64,000 nucleotides of DNA from Thermoplasmata archaeon. Its GTDB lineage: Archaea; Thermoplasmatota; Thermoplasmata; Lutacidiplasmatales; UBA184. The translations under genes were made by a program, and so were the position numbers. The number at the start of each line of letters is the position of its first letter. The stretch's first letter is position 1. This document shows, one piece after another, positions 1 through 6,632 of this stretch. Where the stretch lies: contig DAHUYN010000001.1 in the NCBI GenBank assembly GCA_027315165.1, positions 1 to 64,000 of the forward strand, read 5' to 3'. The notes under the pieces are model-generated. The model was not told the DNA's origin. It did not search any database and saw nothing but the letters and a program-made list of their open reading frames with translations.

Positions 1-104
1 TGCGCGATCTTGGCATCGACCGCGTGTCGGAGACCTGCGTTCCGACCGCACAGCCTCCGGTAGTCCTGCTCGAACTCGGCCGAGACCTCGAGGCTCCAGC
101 TCAC
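1..104 (-). CDS. RelE/ParE-type toxin, partial (3' end beyond window)
   Basis: The first 34 codons are visible; the gene runs off the left edge. It starts with GTG at 104, which overlaps the TGA of the upstream antitoxin as GTGA. The visible residues (W-S-L-E-V-S, then E-F-E-Q-D-Y-R-R-L, then a basic helix) have the pattern of the N-terminal strand and helix of RelE/ParE ribosome-dependent mRNA interferases. Family members are about 85-95 residues long, so roughly a third is present. The antitoxin-then-toxin order with translational coupling is standard for type II modules. The identification rests on a short stretch plus context; catalytic residues are not visible. Confidence 0.6.
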   Translation of the reverse strand, partial: MSWSLEVSAEFEQDYRRLCGRNAGLRHAVDAKIA

Positions 105-352
105 TTCGGAGCCTCCAGCAGTTCCGCTGGCGACCGGATCGCTCGGAAGGGTCCGCGTCGAACTCGCTGGAGTCCCTCCACGAACTCGGGCCGAAGGGCC
201 GGGTCCAGGATCGTCTCCTCATAGGCCGCCACGATGGCTTCGATGGCCTCGGTCTTTCCGCGAAGTCCATCTCGGGCTTTGACGATGTTCACAATCCGGT
301 TGGCGTGCTCCGAGAGGTCGACCACTGCCTTCGGCATAGCTTCGAATTGCAT
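101..352 (-). CDS. DUF2683-like type II antitoxin
   Basis: A protein of 83 residues from ATG 352, or 78 from the internal ATG at 337. The core (A-V-V-D-L-S-E-H-A-N-R-I-V-N-I-V-K-A, then K-T-E-A-I-E, then L-R-P-E-F-V-E) matches the archaeal DUF2683 pattern, small helical antitoxins found beside RelE toxins. ATG 352 is preferred because GGAG lies seven bases upstream; 337 fits the usual family start better. A TATA-like stretch (CTTATAGCC on the minus strand) lies just upstream. The gene overlaps the downstream toxin start by four bases. It should neutralise the toxin and autorepress the pair. The stretch from 353 to 620 shows no further gene. Confidence 0.65.
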   Translation of the reverse strand: MQFEAMPKAVVDLSEHANRIVNIVKARDGLRGKTEAIEAIVAAYEETILDPALRPEFVEGLQRVRRGPFRAIRSPAELLEAPK

Positions 353-620
353 GATATATCTCCGGGCTATAAGGTCGTTCCTCTCGAACGAGATCTGGAA
401 CGGCCCCGAGGCCCCCGTCGAGAGTTCGTCCATCACGCGCGGGCGAGATCCCGGGGCAGAGACTAAGCTGACAGACCCCCTCGGAGTCCCGGCATCGAAA
501 TTTCGGTCCTTGCGTGGCCCCGGCATCCCACCCACGTTCGGACGGCCCAGAGGGTTCGCCACCTGTCGCTCCGCGGCGTGACGTTCCGCTCGGCGGGTCG
601 CGCGCGAGCCGCGAACGGCC

Positions 621-1022
621 CTACCCGGTGCCCACGAGGTACGCCGCGAGGCCGACACCGATGGCCACCATGGCGAGCGTGAGCGCCCACTCGAGGCCCG
701 CACGCACGCGGTATCTTCCGGCCTCGAGGTCCTCGCGGGTGGTTCGGAAGCGGAGGAACGCCAAGAGAAGCAGTGCGGCGCCCGCCAGGACGAGAAGGAC
801 TCCGGTGATCTCGGACACGGGCGCCGTGCCGCTGGAGCCCGTCGCGGTCCCCGAGAGTTCCCGTAAGATAAGTCCGAACTTCGCGACGACGAACCCGAAC
901 GCCATGATTGTGATGGACGTGCGCACCCACGCGAGGAAGGTGCGTTCGTTCGCGAGATGATCTGTCGGGGTCGCGAAATGGGGACTCACGGTCGGTGCGG
1001 TCGGTGCCTCGCGTGCGCTCAT
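621..1022 (-). CDS. DUF202 (YidH-type) membrane protein
   Basis: A protein of 133 residues. The signature L-A-N-E-R-T-F-L-A-W-V-R-T-S near residue 23 is diagnostic of DUF202/YidH inner-membrane proteins. Three hydrophobic segments follow: residues about 38-55, 72-90 and 108-130. The basic connector R-F-R-T-T-R-E-D-L-E-A-G-R-Y lies before the third, as in the family. The biochemical role of DUF202 proteins is unknown; some relatives sit with vacuolar transporter chaperone domains. The gene is transcribed on the same strand as the thioredoxin cluster but separated from it by about 330 bases, so it is probably an independent unit. Confidence 0.8.
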   Translation of the reverse strand: MSAREAPTAPTVSPHFATPTDHLANERTFLAWVRTSITIMAFGFVVAKFGLILRELSGTATGSSGTAPVSEITGVLLVLAGAALLLLAFLRFRTTREDLEAGRYRVRAGLEWALTLAMVAIGVGLAAYLVGTG

Positions 1023-1350
1023 CAGGGTCCGGCCATCGAAGACGCGCTCCCTTCATCAAGGCCGCGGTCGTCTCACCCCGTACCCTCGGTCCCTCGGACT
1101 CTCACGGTGAGGCCGAGACCCCTCGCACCAGGGTGGGCCGAGACGAGGAGCGCTTCGCCCTCGACCGAGAGGCCTTGCGAACCGTGAGCCCCTCGCTCGG
1201 CAGGGGACACGGCGCTGCCGGCCACGCGGGTCTTCGCGAGGCGGGCTCGCGCCGCCACGACGTACGAGAGGGAGGCCCGGGCGCCGACGGCCCCGACGAG
1301 GACCCCTTCCCACCCCGCGGAATCCGCCCGCGCGTCCGTTCGGCCGGAGG
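1023..1350. other. Gap between thioredoxin and DUF202 genes, no confident gene
   Basis: About 330 bases with no gene I can support. One minus-strand frame stays open from 1504 down to 1073 past the thioredoxin stop, and part of it looks protein-like. It has no ATG or GTG start after the thioredoxin stop until roughly 1255, and I recognise no family. Apart from room for the DUF202 promoter, nothing regulatory stands out. Confidence 0.4.
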
Positions 1351-1812
1351 CTACCGAGCGCTCGACCTCGACGCACTCGGGGGCAGCCGGAACGTCCGCC
1401 GGATCCTCGCCGAGAGCACGGGCCCTGTCTGCGCGCCGACGATCCGGTCGACGAGCCGACCGTCGTCGAACACGAGGAGCGTCGGGATCCCCTGAACGTT
1501 CCACTGGCCGGCGAGACCGGGCTCCTCGTCCGAGTTGACGCGCGCGAAGCGTACGTCCCCTGCCAGCTCACGGGCGAGCGCGTCGAGGATCGGGGCCATG
1601 GCTCGGCACGGACCGCACCACGGCGCCCAGACGTCGACGACCACACGGCGGTTCGACGAGAGGAAGCCGCCCACCGTCGCCGAAGTGAGGTCGACGGGGC
1701 CGGCCTCCGGCCGCGGCGTCGGGCCCTCTGTCCGACGACCGAGGATCTCCTGGCGCATCCGCTCGCGGATCGCCTCGAGCTCCGGGTCCCTGCCGTCCGT
1801 CCCGGCGTTCAT
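1351..1812 (-). CDS. trxA: Thioredoxin with N-terminal extension
   Basis: A protein of 153 residues. The active site W-C-G-P-C has its cysteines at residues 66 and 69, followed by the conserved G-I-P-T-L-L-V-F cis-proline segment. Usual thioredoxins are about 105-110 residues; this one has about 40 extra N-terminal residues, partly helical and charged. The start ATG at 1812 overlaps the stop of the upstream OsmC-methyltransferase gene (ATGA), so the two are translationally coupled. It should reduce disulfides in the cytoplasm, and the context suggests it reduces the OsmC-type peroxidase encoded next to it. No thioredoxin reductase is visible in the window. Confidence 0.9.
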   Translation of the reverse strand: MNAGTDGRDPELEAIRERMRQEILGRRTEGPTPRPEAGPVDLTSATVGGFLSSNRRVVVDVWAPWCGPCRAMAPILDALARELAGDVRFARVNSDEEPGLAGQWNVQGIPTLLVFDDGRLVDRIVGAQTGPVLSARIRRTFRLPPSASRSSAR

Positions 1813-2888
1813 GGGTGGGCCTCCACCCGGAAGAGGATGCCGTAGTGCCAGGGACCGAACTCGAACCGCTCGACCGCTCGCAATCCGTGCGCCTCGAGAC
1901 GCCGCGTTGCCTCCTCGGGAGTCAGGCGGACCTGGGTCGGGGGACCCCCCGGCGTGTCCTCCGGCTTCCAATCGATGTTGACGAGCCGACCGTCGGGTTT
2001 GAGCAGTCGCACGGCCTCGGAGACCGTCGCCTCGGGGACGTCGTGGAGGACGTTCGCCAGCAGCACGAGGTCCGCGGACGCCGAGTCAAGGGGGATGCGC
2101 TCGAGGGTGTTGTGGACCGCGACGAGCTGCGGGAGTCGCTCGGTCCCGGCCCGCTCCCGAAGGAGCGAGACGAGCTCCTCGGACAGGTCGGTAGCGTAGA
2201 CGCGACCGTTCTCGCCGACGCGCCGAGCCGCGGGGAGGGCAAAGAACCCGGTGCCGGCCCCGACCTCGACGACCGTGGCCCCCTTCGCAAGCGCGAGGCG
2301 GTCCCAGAGTCGCTCCGGGTCCTGCGACCTCCGCCGCTCCGGGGATTCGAGGGCGGCGATCGCCTCCTCCCGACTCCAGGCCCGCCCGACGAGGGACCCA
2401 TGGTGACCGCCGTGGGCGTGGCCGTGGGACGGGCGACCGGCGGGGACGGCGGCCGGCGCGACCGGGCGCGAGGCCGCCGCGGGGGATTGGACGCGCGTGG
2501 ACACGTGTACGGGCACGCCGGCCTGCTCGAACAGCACGCCGACGGGGCAGGTGCGCATCGTGATGCCGAGAGCGGTCTCAACGTCCTCCGCGCCGGCGGT
2601 CGTCGTCAGCGTGAACGCTCCGTCGACCGCGGTGAGGGTCCGGGCACCGCGGGGCCGGTGCGCTTCGAGGGTCACCGACATCGCGTCGAACGGGATCCGC
2701 CGGCGCCGCGCGACGAGGGCGAAGATCGTCGTGATGCACCCGGCGAGCGAAAGGACGAGCAGCTCGAGCGAAGAGGTGCCCGCATCCCGGCCCCCCTCGT
2801 CCCGCTCGAGGTCGACCGTGACCTCGTGTCCTCGTCCGTCGTCCAGACGCGTCTCGTACCCGCCCTTCCACGTTGCGGTCGCCTTCAT
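1809..2888 (-). CDS. OsmC/Ohr-like domain fused to SAM methyltransferase
   Basis: A fusion protein of 359 residues. Residues about 1-132 are an OsmC-family domain with both redox cysteines (C51 in L-A-G-C, C114 in R-T-C-P-V-G). A linker at 154-163 holds five histidines (155, 157, 159, 162, 163). Residues about 185-355 are a class I SAM-dependent methyltransferase with motif I E-V-G-A-G-T-G near 208-214. OsmC proteins reduce organic hydroperoxides through a cysteine pair; the methyl acceptor cannot be read from sequence. The start ATG 2888 overlaps the upstream peptidase stop (ATGA), and the stop overlaps the thioredoxin start. The combination is uncommon. A metal, metalloid or thiol substrate is a guess from the His-rich linker. 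Confidence 0.8.
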   Translation of the reverse strand: MKATATWKGGYETRLDDGRGHEVTVDLERDEGGRDAGTSSLELLVLSLAGCITTIFALVARRRRIPFDAMSVTLEAHRPRGARTLTAVDGAFTLTTTAGAEDVETALGITMRTCPVGVLFEQAGVPVHVSTRVQSPAAASRPVAPAAVPAGRPSHGHAHGGHHGSLVGRAWSREEAIAALESPERRRSQDPERLWDRLALAKGATVVEVGAGTGFFALPAARRVGENGRVYATDLSEELVSLLRERAGTERLPQLVAVHNTLERIPLDSASADLVLLANVLHDVPEATVSEAVRLLKPDGRLVNIDWKPEDTPGGPPTQVRLTPEEATRRLEAHGLRAVERFEFGPWHYGILFRVEAHP

Positions 2889-3616
2889 GCTTTCGTTCCG
2901 GTGAATTCGGTCGAGGGGGACCTGGTGCGCCGCGATCGGGGGGGCCGGCGGCCGCTGGGGCTCGGCACGAGTTCCGCCCGCCAGATGCGTACCCAGCAGC
3001 GGGTTCCCTCGAAGCCGGAGCGGGTCCACGCCCCTCGCCACGGCTGCGGCCGTCCGACGCGCGTCGGCCAGAGCGGGTCCTCGAGCTGCACGCCGTCCTC
3101 CCGAGGCGCGACCCGGAGCCAGTGCGGGTCCCCGACCCCGCTCGACCGGTCAACCTCAGAGGAGAGCACGAGTCCGTGGCCGGCCCTGAGGAGCCTCGGC
3201 CCGCTGCTGCCGTGGACGGAGATCCCGAGCGCCCGGCAGTCGTGACGGAGGACGCGCTCGACGGCACGGTACTCCGACCGGCGGAACCCCGGATGGCGCC
3301 GGGAGACGTGGGCCCAGAGCCAGGGGCTCGGGCCGTCGAGCACGACCTCTGCGCCGAACCCCCGACGCCGGGCTGCGAGCGCGAGTCCGAGCGGGTGTGC
3401 GCCCGGACACGCGACCGCGGTGCTCTCGCGCCACAGCTGGAGCTCGGCCTCGACCCTCGGGCCGGTAGGACGCCAGCCGAGGTCGACGAGGACGCCCCCG
3501 AGCGCGGCCGCGCCACAGGTGTACGGGAATGACTGATGCCACGGCCGCGCCGCCCGCCCCTCTCCTCGAGACGCGGCACCGCCACGCGGACGGTCGTGCG
3601 GGCCGCGTCGCGTCAT
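2885..3616 (-). CDS. C39-like cysteine peptidase
   Basis: A protein of 243 residues. The motif H-Q-S-F-P-Y-T-C-G-A-A-A-L has its candidate nucleophile at C34. H165 (in G-D-P-H-W-L-R-V) and D180 (in L-E-D-P-L-W) complete a C-H-D triad typical of the peptidase C39/DUF3335-like fold. There is no ABC transporter domain and no signal peptide, so it is a stand-alone cytoplasmic enzyme rather than a bacteriocin exporter. Start ATG 3616 overlaps the stop of the upstream membrane methyltransferase (ATGA). Its target is unknown; the operon suggests a role in thiol or peroxide handling, which is inference only. Confidence 0.7.
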   Translation of the reverse strand: MTRRGPHDRPRGGAASRGEGRAARPWHQSFPYTCGAAALGGVLVDLGWRPTGPRVEAELQLWRESTAVACPGAHPLGLALAARRRGFGAEVVLDGPSPWLWAHVSRRHPGFRRSEYRAVERVLRHDCRALGISVHGSSGPRLLRAGHGLVLSSEVDRSSGVGDPHWLRVAPREDGVQLEDPLWPTRVGRPQPWRGAWTRSGFEGTRCWVRIWRAELVPSPSGRRPPRSRRTRSPSTEFTGTKA

Positions 3617-4272
3617 TCGTCCTCTCCGTGCCCCGTACGGCGGCGCCTCACCGCGATCCGTGGCAGGAAGCGGCCGGTCGTCCCGAGGTATCGGGCATAC
3701 TCTCTCTGGAGGTGAGCCGAGGCGAGGAATAGCCTCTCCTCCTCGCGGGCGCGGTACACGGCCAGGGTCAGGACGAGGACCGCCGCGGCGGCGAGGGGAG
3801 GGCTGAGCAGCGTGAGGGCGAACCCCGCGGACCAGAGGAGGTTCGCGGTGTACATCGGGTGGCGCAGGCGCGTGTACGGTCCCTCGCGCACGACGCGGTG
3901 GTCGGGGCCGACCCGCATCTCGAGAGTGGCGAACCGGCCGAGGGAGCGGAACGCCCAGCCGAGAAGGGCCCCCCCGGCGAGGACGCTCGCGACGCCGACG
4001 AGCTGGACCGGGGCGTCTCCGGCGAAGGAGACCGCGAGCGGCGCGGACTCCAGCGCGGCGGGCGCGACAAAGATGCCGAGCGGGTAGAGGAGCGCGGCCG
4101 CGAGCGTCGCGAGCCAGACGGCTTCGACGAGGGTTTCCCCGCGGCGACGCGACCTCGGCTCGGACGTTCGGCGGCCCCTTCGCGGGAGAGGCGGCCGGGC
4201 GTACACGACGGCGCCGGCAAGGAAGAGGTAGAGCGCGGCGACGAGGGCTTGTGTGAGAGAGAGCGCGAGCAT
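3613..4272 (-). CDS. Isoprenylcysteine/phospholipid methyltransferase-like membrane protein
   Basis: A protein of 219 residues with about four to five membrane segments. The C-terminal half has the ICMT/PEMT signature: G-P-Y-T-R-L-R-H-P-M-Y-T-A-N-L-L-W and, further on, E-E-E-R-L-F followed by Y-A-R-Y. These are the SAM-binding elements of membrane methyltransferases that modify C-terminal isoprenylcysteine in eukaryotes and unknown small molecules in prokaryotes. It is the first gene of a run of four with four-base overlaps (peptidase, OsmC-methyltransferase, thioredoxin follow). The substrate is unknown; a thiol acceptor would fit its neighbours. Confidence 0.8.
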   Translation of the reverse strand: MLALSLTQALVAALYLFLAGAVVYARPPLPRRGRRTSEPRSRRRGETLVEAVWLATLAAALLYPLGIFVAPAALESAPLAVSFAGDAPVQLVGVASVLAGGALLGWAFRSLGRFATLEMRVGPDHRVVREGPYTRLRHPMYTANLLWSAGFALTLLSPPLAAAAVLVLTLAVYRAREEERLFLASAHLQREYARYLGTTGRFLPRIAVRRRRTGHGEDE

Positions 4273-4426
4273 GAGCGTCGGCCGGGCGCGCGCCTACCGT
4301 CGGCGCGAGAGCGCCGCCGCTGCGCGGGCGCGTTCCGGGTCCGGCGCCCGGGCGGGTGCCGGCCTCGGTGCCGCCCGAGGCGGAAGGGGTTCGCGTGGCC
4401 GGAGCCGAGGCATCACTCGATCGCGC

Positions 4427-4693
4427 CTACGCGGTGTAGAACGGCGTGACCTCGCGGATCGACCTCGTCGTCGGAAGCCCGAGGCTTCGGTAGAGCGCCT
4501 CGAGGCTCTCGGAGGAGGGCGCCTCCCAGAGGCAGTGTGCCTCGGTCCGTCCGGGAACGGCGACGATCGAGACGGGGCGGAACCCGGCAGGGATCTGTCC
4601 CTTCTTGGCCATCGCGACCGCGCTCTGGACCTTGTCGACAACCGTCTTCGTCTGCTCGGCCGACCACTTGTGCTCGATCTCGTAGAGGGGCAT
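4427..4693 (-). CDS. Small DUF4242-like ferredoxin-fold protein
   Basis: A protein of 88 residues. The C-terminal half (A-H-C-L-W-E-A-P-S-S-E-S-L-E-A-L-Y, then G-L-P-T-T-R-S-I-R-E-V) matches the DUF4242 pattern, a small alpha/beta barrel family that includes nickel-binding members. The N-terminus (M-P-L-Y-E-I-E-H-K-W) is a plausible first strand. No function is assigned; a stress or metal sensor role is possible. It is divergently oriented to the HTH_10 regulator, with about 100 bases between starts that contain a 16-bp palindrome. Confidence 0.6.
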   Translation of the reverse strand: MPLYEIEHKWSAEQTKTVVDKVQSAVAMAKKGQIPAGFRPVSIVAVPGRTEAHCLWEAPSSESLEALYRSLGLPTTRSIREVTPFYTA

Positions 4694-4738
4694 CGGGTAC
4701 CTCGGTCTCTCAAGGCCGGCGGGCCCGATGAGCGGTCC

Positions 4739-4754
4739 CGTTGCGTACGCAACG
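4739..4754. promoter_or_regulatory. 16-bp perfect palindrome, candidate operator
   Basis: CGTTGCGTACGCAACG reads identically on both strands. It abuts a TATA-like stretch (TCTATTA, 4756-4762) about 33 bases before the HTH_10 regulator start at 4792, and it lies about 50 bases before the divergent DUF4242-like gene. The position over the likely BRE suggests a dimeric regulator site, perhaps autoregulation by the adjacent HTH protein. The palindrome is seen; the function is inferred. Confidence 0.55.
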
Positions 4755-4791
4755 TCTATTAGAGTCGGGGCCGGCTGGCGCCCGACGGCCG

Positions 4792-5571
4792 ATGCAGCTG
4801 TTGCGCATCACGGTCGAGCACGACTGCCCGTTCTCGATGCCGCTCCGGAGGCACGCCGGCGTCCGCGCGACCCACCTGTGCCACCGAGGCAGCGAGGCGC
4901 TGCTCGAGGTCCACGGGAGCGAGGCCGAGGCGTTCGCCGCGGTGGTCGCCGAGTACGAGGCGCTCGGGGGGAGCGCGGTGCTCCGCGGCGAGGACGGGCT
5001 CGGCGCGCTCGTCCGGTTCGCCACCTGCGCCTGCTGCCGCTCGGGACGCGTGATCCCCGCGATCGAGGCCGCGGGCCAGCTCTACCTTCCTCCGTCGGCC
5101 TACGGGGCCGACGGGCGGGAGGTCTACCAGTTCCTCGCTCACGAGGCCACCGTCGACACGGCGTTGCTCGCCCGACTTCCCGAGGGCGTCCGGGTCGTCC
5201 AGACGGCCGTCCGCCCGCTCTCCGAGCTCGGGTTCGAGGAGGGGTTCCTCGTTCCCGTGGGTACGCTCTTCGGCGAGCTCACGACGCGCCAGCGGCTCGC
5301 GCTCGTGACGGCGGTGCGGCGTGGCTACTACCGGATCCCGCGCCCGGTGACGACCGCGGAGCTCTCGACGGAGCTTTCGATCTCGCGCGAGGCGTTCGAG
5401 GCGCTGCTCCGAAAGGCGGAGAACAAGCTGGTCTCCGGGCTGTTCCCCTACCTCGTGCTCGGGGACGTGCCCGACCCCGCCGCCGCAGGGTCGGGGACGC
5501 CCGGCGAGGGGCGACGGGGCCGAGGCGAGCCCCCTCGAGCCGAGGGCGACGCCCGCCGCGCCCCCTCGTGA
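4792..5571 (+). CDS. HTH_10 (bacterio-opsin activator-type) transcriptional regulator
   Basis: A protein of 259 residues. Residues about 163-222 form an HTH_10 domain (L-T-T-R-Q-R-L-A-L-V-T-A-V-R-R-G-Y-Y, then the recognition-helix region S-I-S-R-E-A-F-E-A-L-L-R-K-A-E). This domain is characteristic of archaeal Bat-like regulators. The N-terminal 160 residues are an unassigned sensor with cysteines at 12, 30, 79, 81 and 82; the C-A-C-C cluster could sense metal or redox state. ATG 4792 was chosen because the longer frame from 4741 would begin inside the palindrome. A low-complexity R/G/E tail follows residue 225. Confidence 0.85.
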   Translation: MQLLRITVEHDCPFSMPLRRHAGVRATHLCHRGSEALLEVHGSEAEAFAAVVAEYEALGGSAVLRGEDGLGALVRFATCACCRSGRVIPAIEAAGQLYLPPSAYGADGREVYQFLAHEATVDTALLARLPEGVRVVQTAVRPLSELGFEEGFLVPVGTLFGELTTRQRLALVTAVRRGYYRIPRPVTTAELSTELSISREAFEALLRKAENKLVSGLFPYLVLGDVPDPAAAGSGTPGEGRRGRGEPPRAEGDARRAPS

Positions 5572-5592
5572 CGCCGGCTTGACCGTACGGCC

Positions 5593-6006
5593 ATGGCTCC
5601 TCTCTCCCTGCTCTTCCCCGCGGCGGGGCCGATCGACGGAGGAGGGATGGGGGTGGGCGAGGGCCGGGCAGGGGACCGGGTCGTCTGCGACCTCCACGAC
5701 GAGGCGACGAGGGCGGCGCTCGTCGACTCCCCGGGGCTCCTCGACCGGGGCGGGGTCCGGGGACGGCGGACCGTCGAGTGCGCGTCGTGCCCGCTGTGCC
5801 GGGCGGCACTGACCTGGCTCGCGCTCGCCTTCCCCGAGGGCGCCGAGGTGCAGGTGCCGCGGGGTTTCGACCGCGAGGCGGTCTGGCGCACCGTCGTCGA
5901 GACCGCGCAGCCCCGGGTCCCGGCTCTCGTGGCCGCCCCGGAGTCGCCTCGCGCCGTGCCCGAGGGGGCTACGCGTGGCGGATCTCCGCCCGTAGCGCGG
6001 CCTTGA
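5593..6006 (+). CDS. Hypothetical protein with C-x2-C-x2-C motif
   Basis: An open frame of 137 residues filling the gap between the HTH_10 regulator and the convergent CBS gene, with whose 3' end it overlaps by 38 bases. ATG 5647 (119 residues) is an alternative start and has a good GGAGGAGGG immediately upstream. The core E-C-A-S-C-P-L-C-R-A-A-L-T-W-L-A contains three closely spaced cysteines followed by a hydrophobic helix. It could be a small metal-binding or redox protein acting with the regulator before it. I recognise no family, and GC-rich shadow coding cannot be excluded. Confidence 0.45.
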   Translation: MAPLSLLFPAAGPIDGGGMGVGEGRAGDRVVCDLHDEATRAALVDSPGLLDRGGVRGRRTVECASCPLCRAALTWLALAFPEGAEVQVPRGFDREAVWRTVVETAQPRVPALVAAPESPRAVPEGATRGGSPPVARP

Positions 6007-6550
6007 GGAGGTCGTGGGGCGTCACGATGCCGACAAGCTTGTAGCCGTCGACGACGGGTAGGCGGTTCACGCCGCGCTCGGCCATCGTCTCCATCGCGAG
6101 CTCGAGCGGGGCGTCGGACCTCAGGAAGACCGGCGGCTGGGTCATCGCCTCGGAGACCTTGGCCTCCTCGAGCGTGCCCCGGAGCTCCTCGAGGCTCGGG
6201 CTCGCGTTCGCCCGCGTCGGGAACGTGAAGAGGTCGAGCACGGAGGTCGGCTCGGGGAGGCCGGCCTCGCTTGCGAGGTAGGCGGCGATGTCCTTCTGGC
6301 TGAGCACCCCGATGAGGCGTCCCGGCCGCTCGACGACCGGGAGCCCCGTGATGTTGTGGGTCCGCATCAGGACCGCGGCGTCCCACAGCGACGCGTCGGG
6401 CTCGACGGTGACCGGCCGCCGGTTCATCACGTCGCCCACGGTCACATTGTAGGTGAGCCGGAACCCGAGCGTCGGCACGGGTCGGAGGGGCTCGGCCGCC
6501 TCGGGCGCCGGCCCGGCCCCCTCCACCGTCGCGGTCCGAGAGTTCGCCAT
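5969..6550 (-). CDS. CBS-domain pair protein
   Basis: A protein of 193 residues with two CBS motifs. The first is about residues 37-95 (T-V-G-D-V-M-N-R-R-P-V-T-V-E-P, G-L-P-V-V, G-V-L-S-Q-K-D). The second is about 130-190 (V-S-E-A-M-T, G-V-N-R-L-P-V-V-D, G-I-V-T-P-H-D-L-L). Stand-alone CBS pairs bind adenine nucleotides or SAM and act as energy sensors or regulatory subunits. No partner enzyme is fused or obviously adjacent. The N-terminal 30 residues are low-complexity. The target is unknown. Confidence 0.88.
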   Translation of the reverse strand: MANSRTATVEGAGPAPEAAEPLRPVPTLGFRLTYNVTVGDVMNRRPVTVEPDASLWDAAVLMRTHNITGLPVVERPGRLIGVLSQKDIAAYLASEAGLPEPTSVLDLFTFPTRANASPSLEELRGTLEEAKVSEAMTQPPVFLRSDAPLELAMETMAERGVNRLPVVDGYKLVGIVTPHDLLKAALRAEIRHA

Positions 6551-6632
6551 CGTTGCACGTCCATCGTTCCGAGCCTCGTGGGGGTATTTCCTCCTCCGTC
6601 GAACGGGGTTGACCGGGGCGCGCGGCGCCGGG

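Noticed and set aside
1073-1504. Possible small gene after the thioredoxin stop
   Set aside because: Part of the frame looks protein-like, but most of it is antiphase to thioredoxin and there is no ATG or GTG start or recognisable family.
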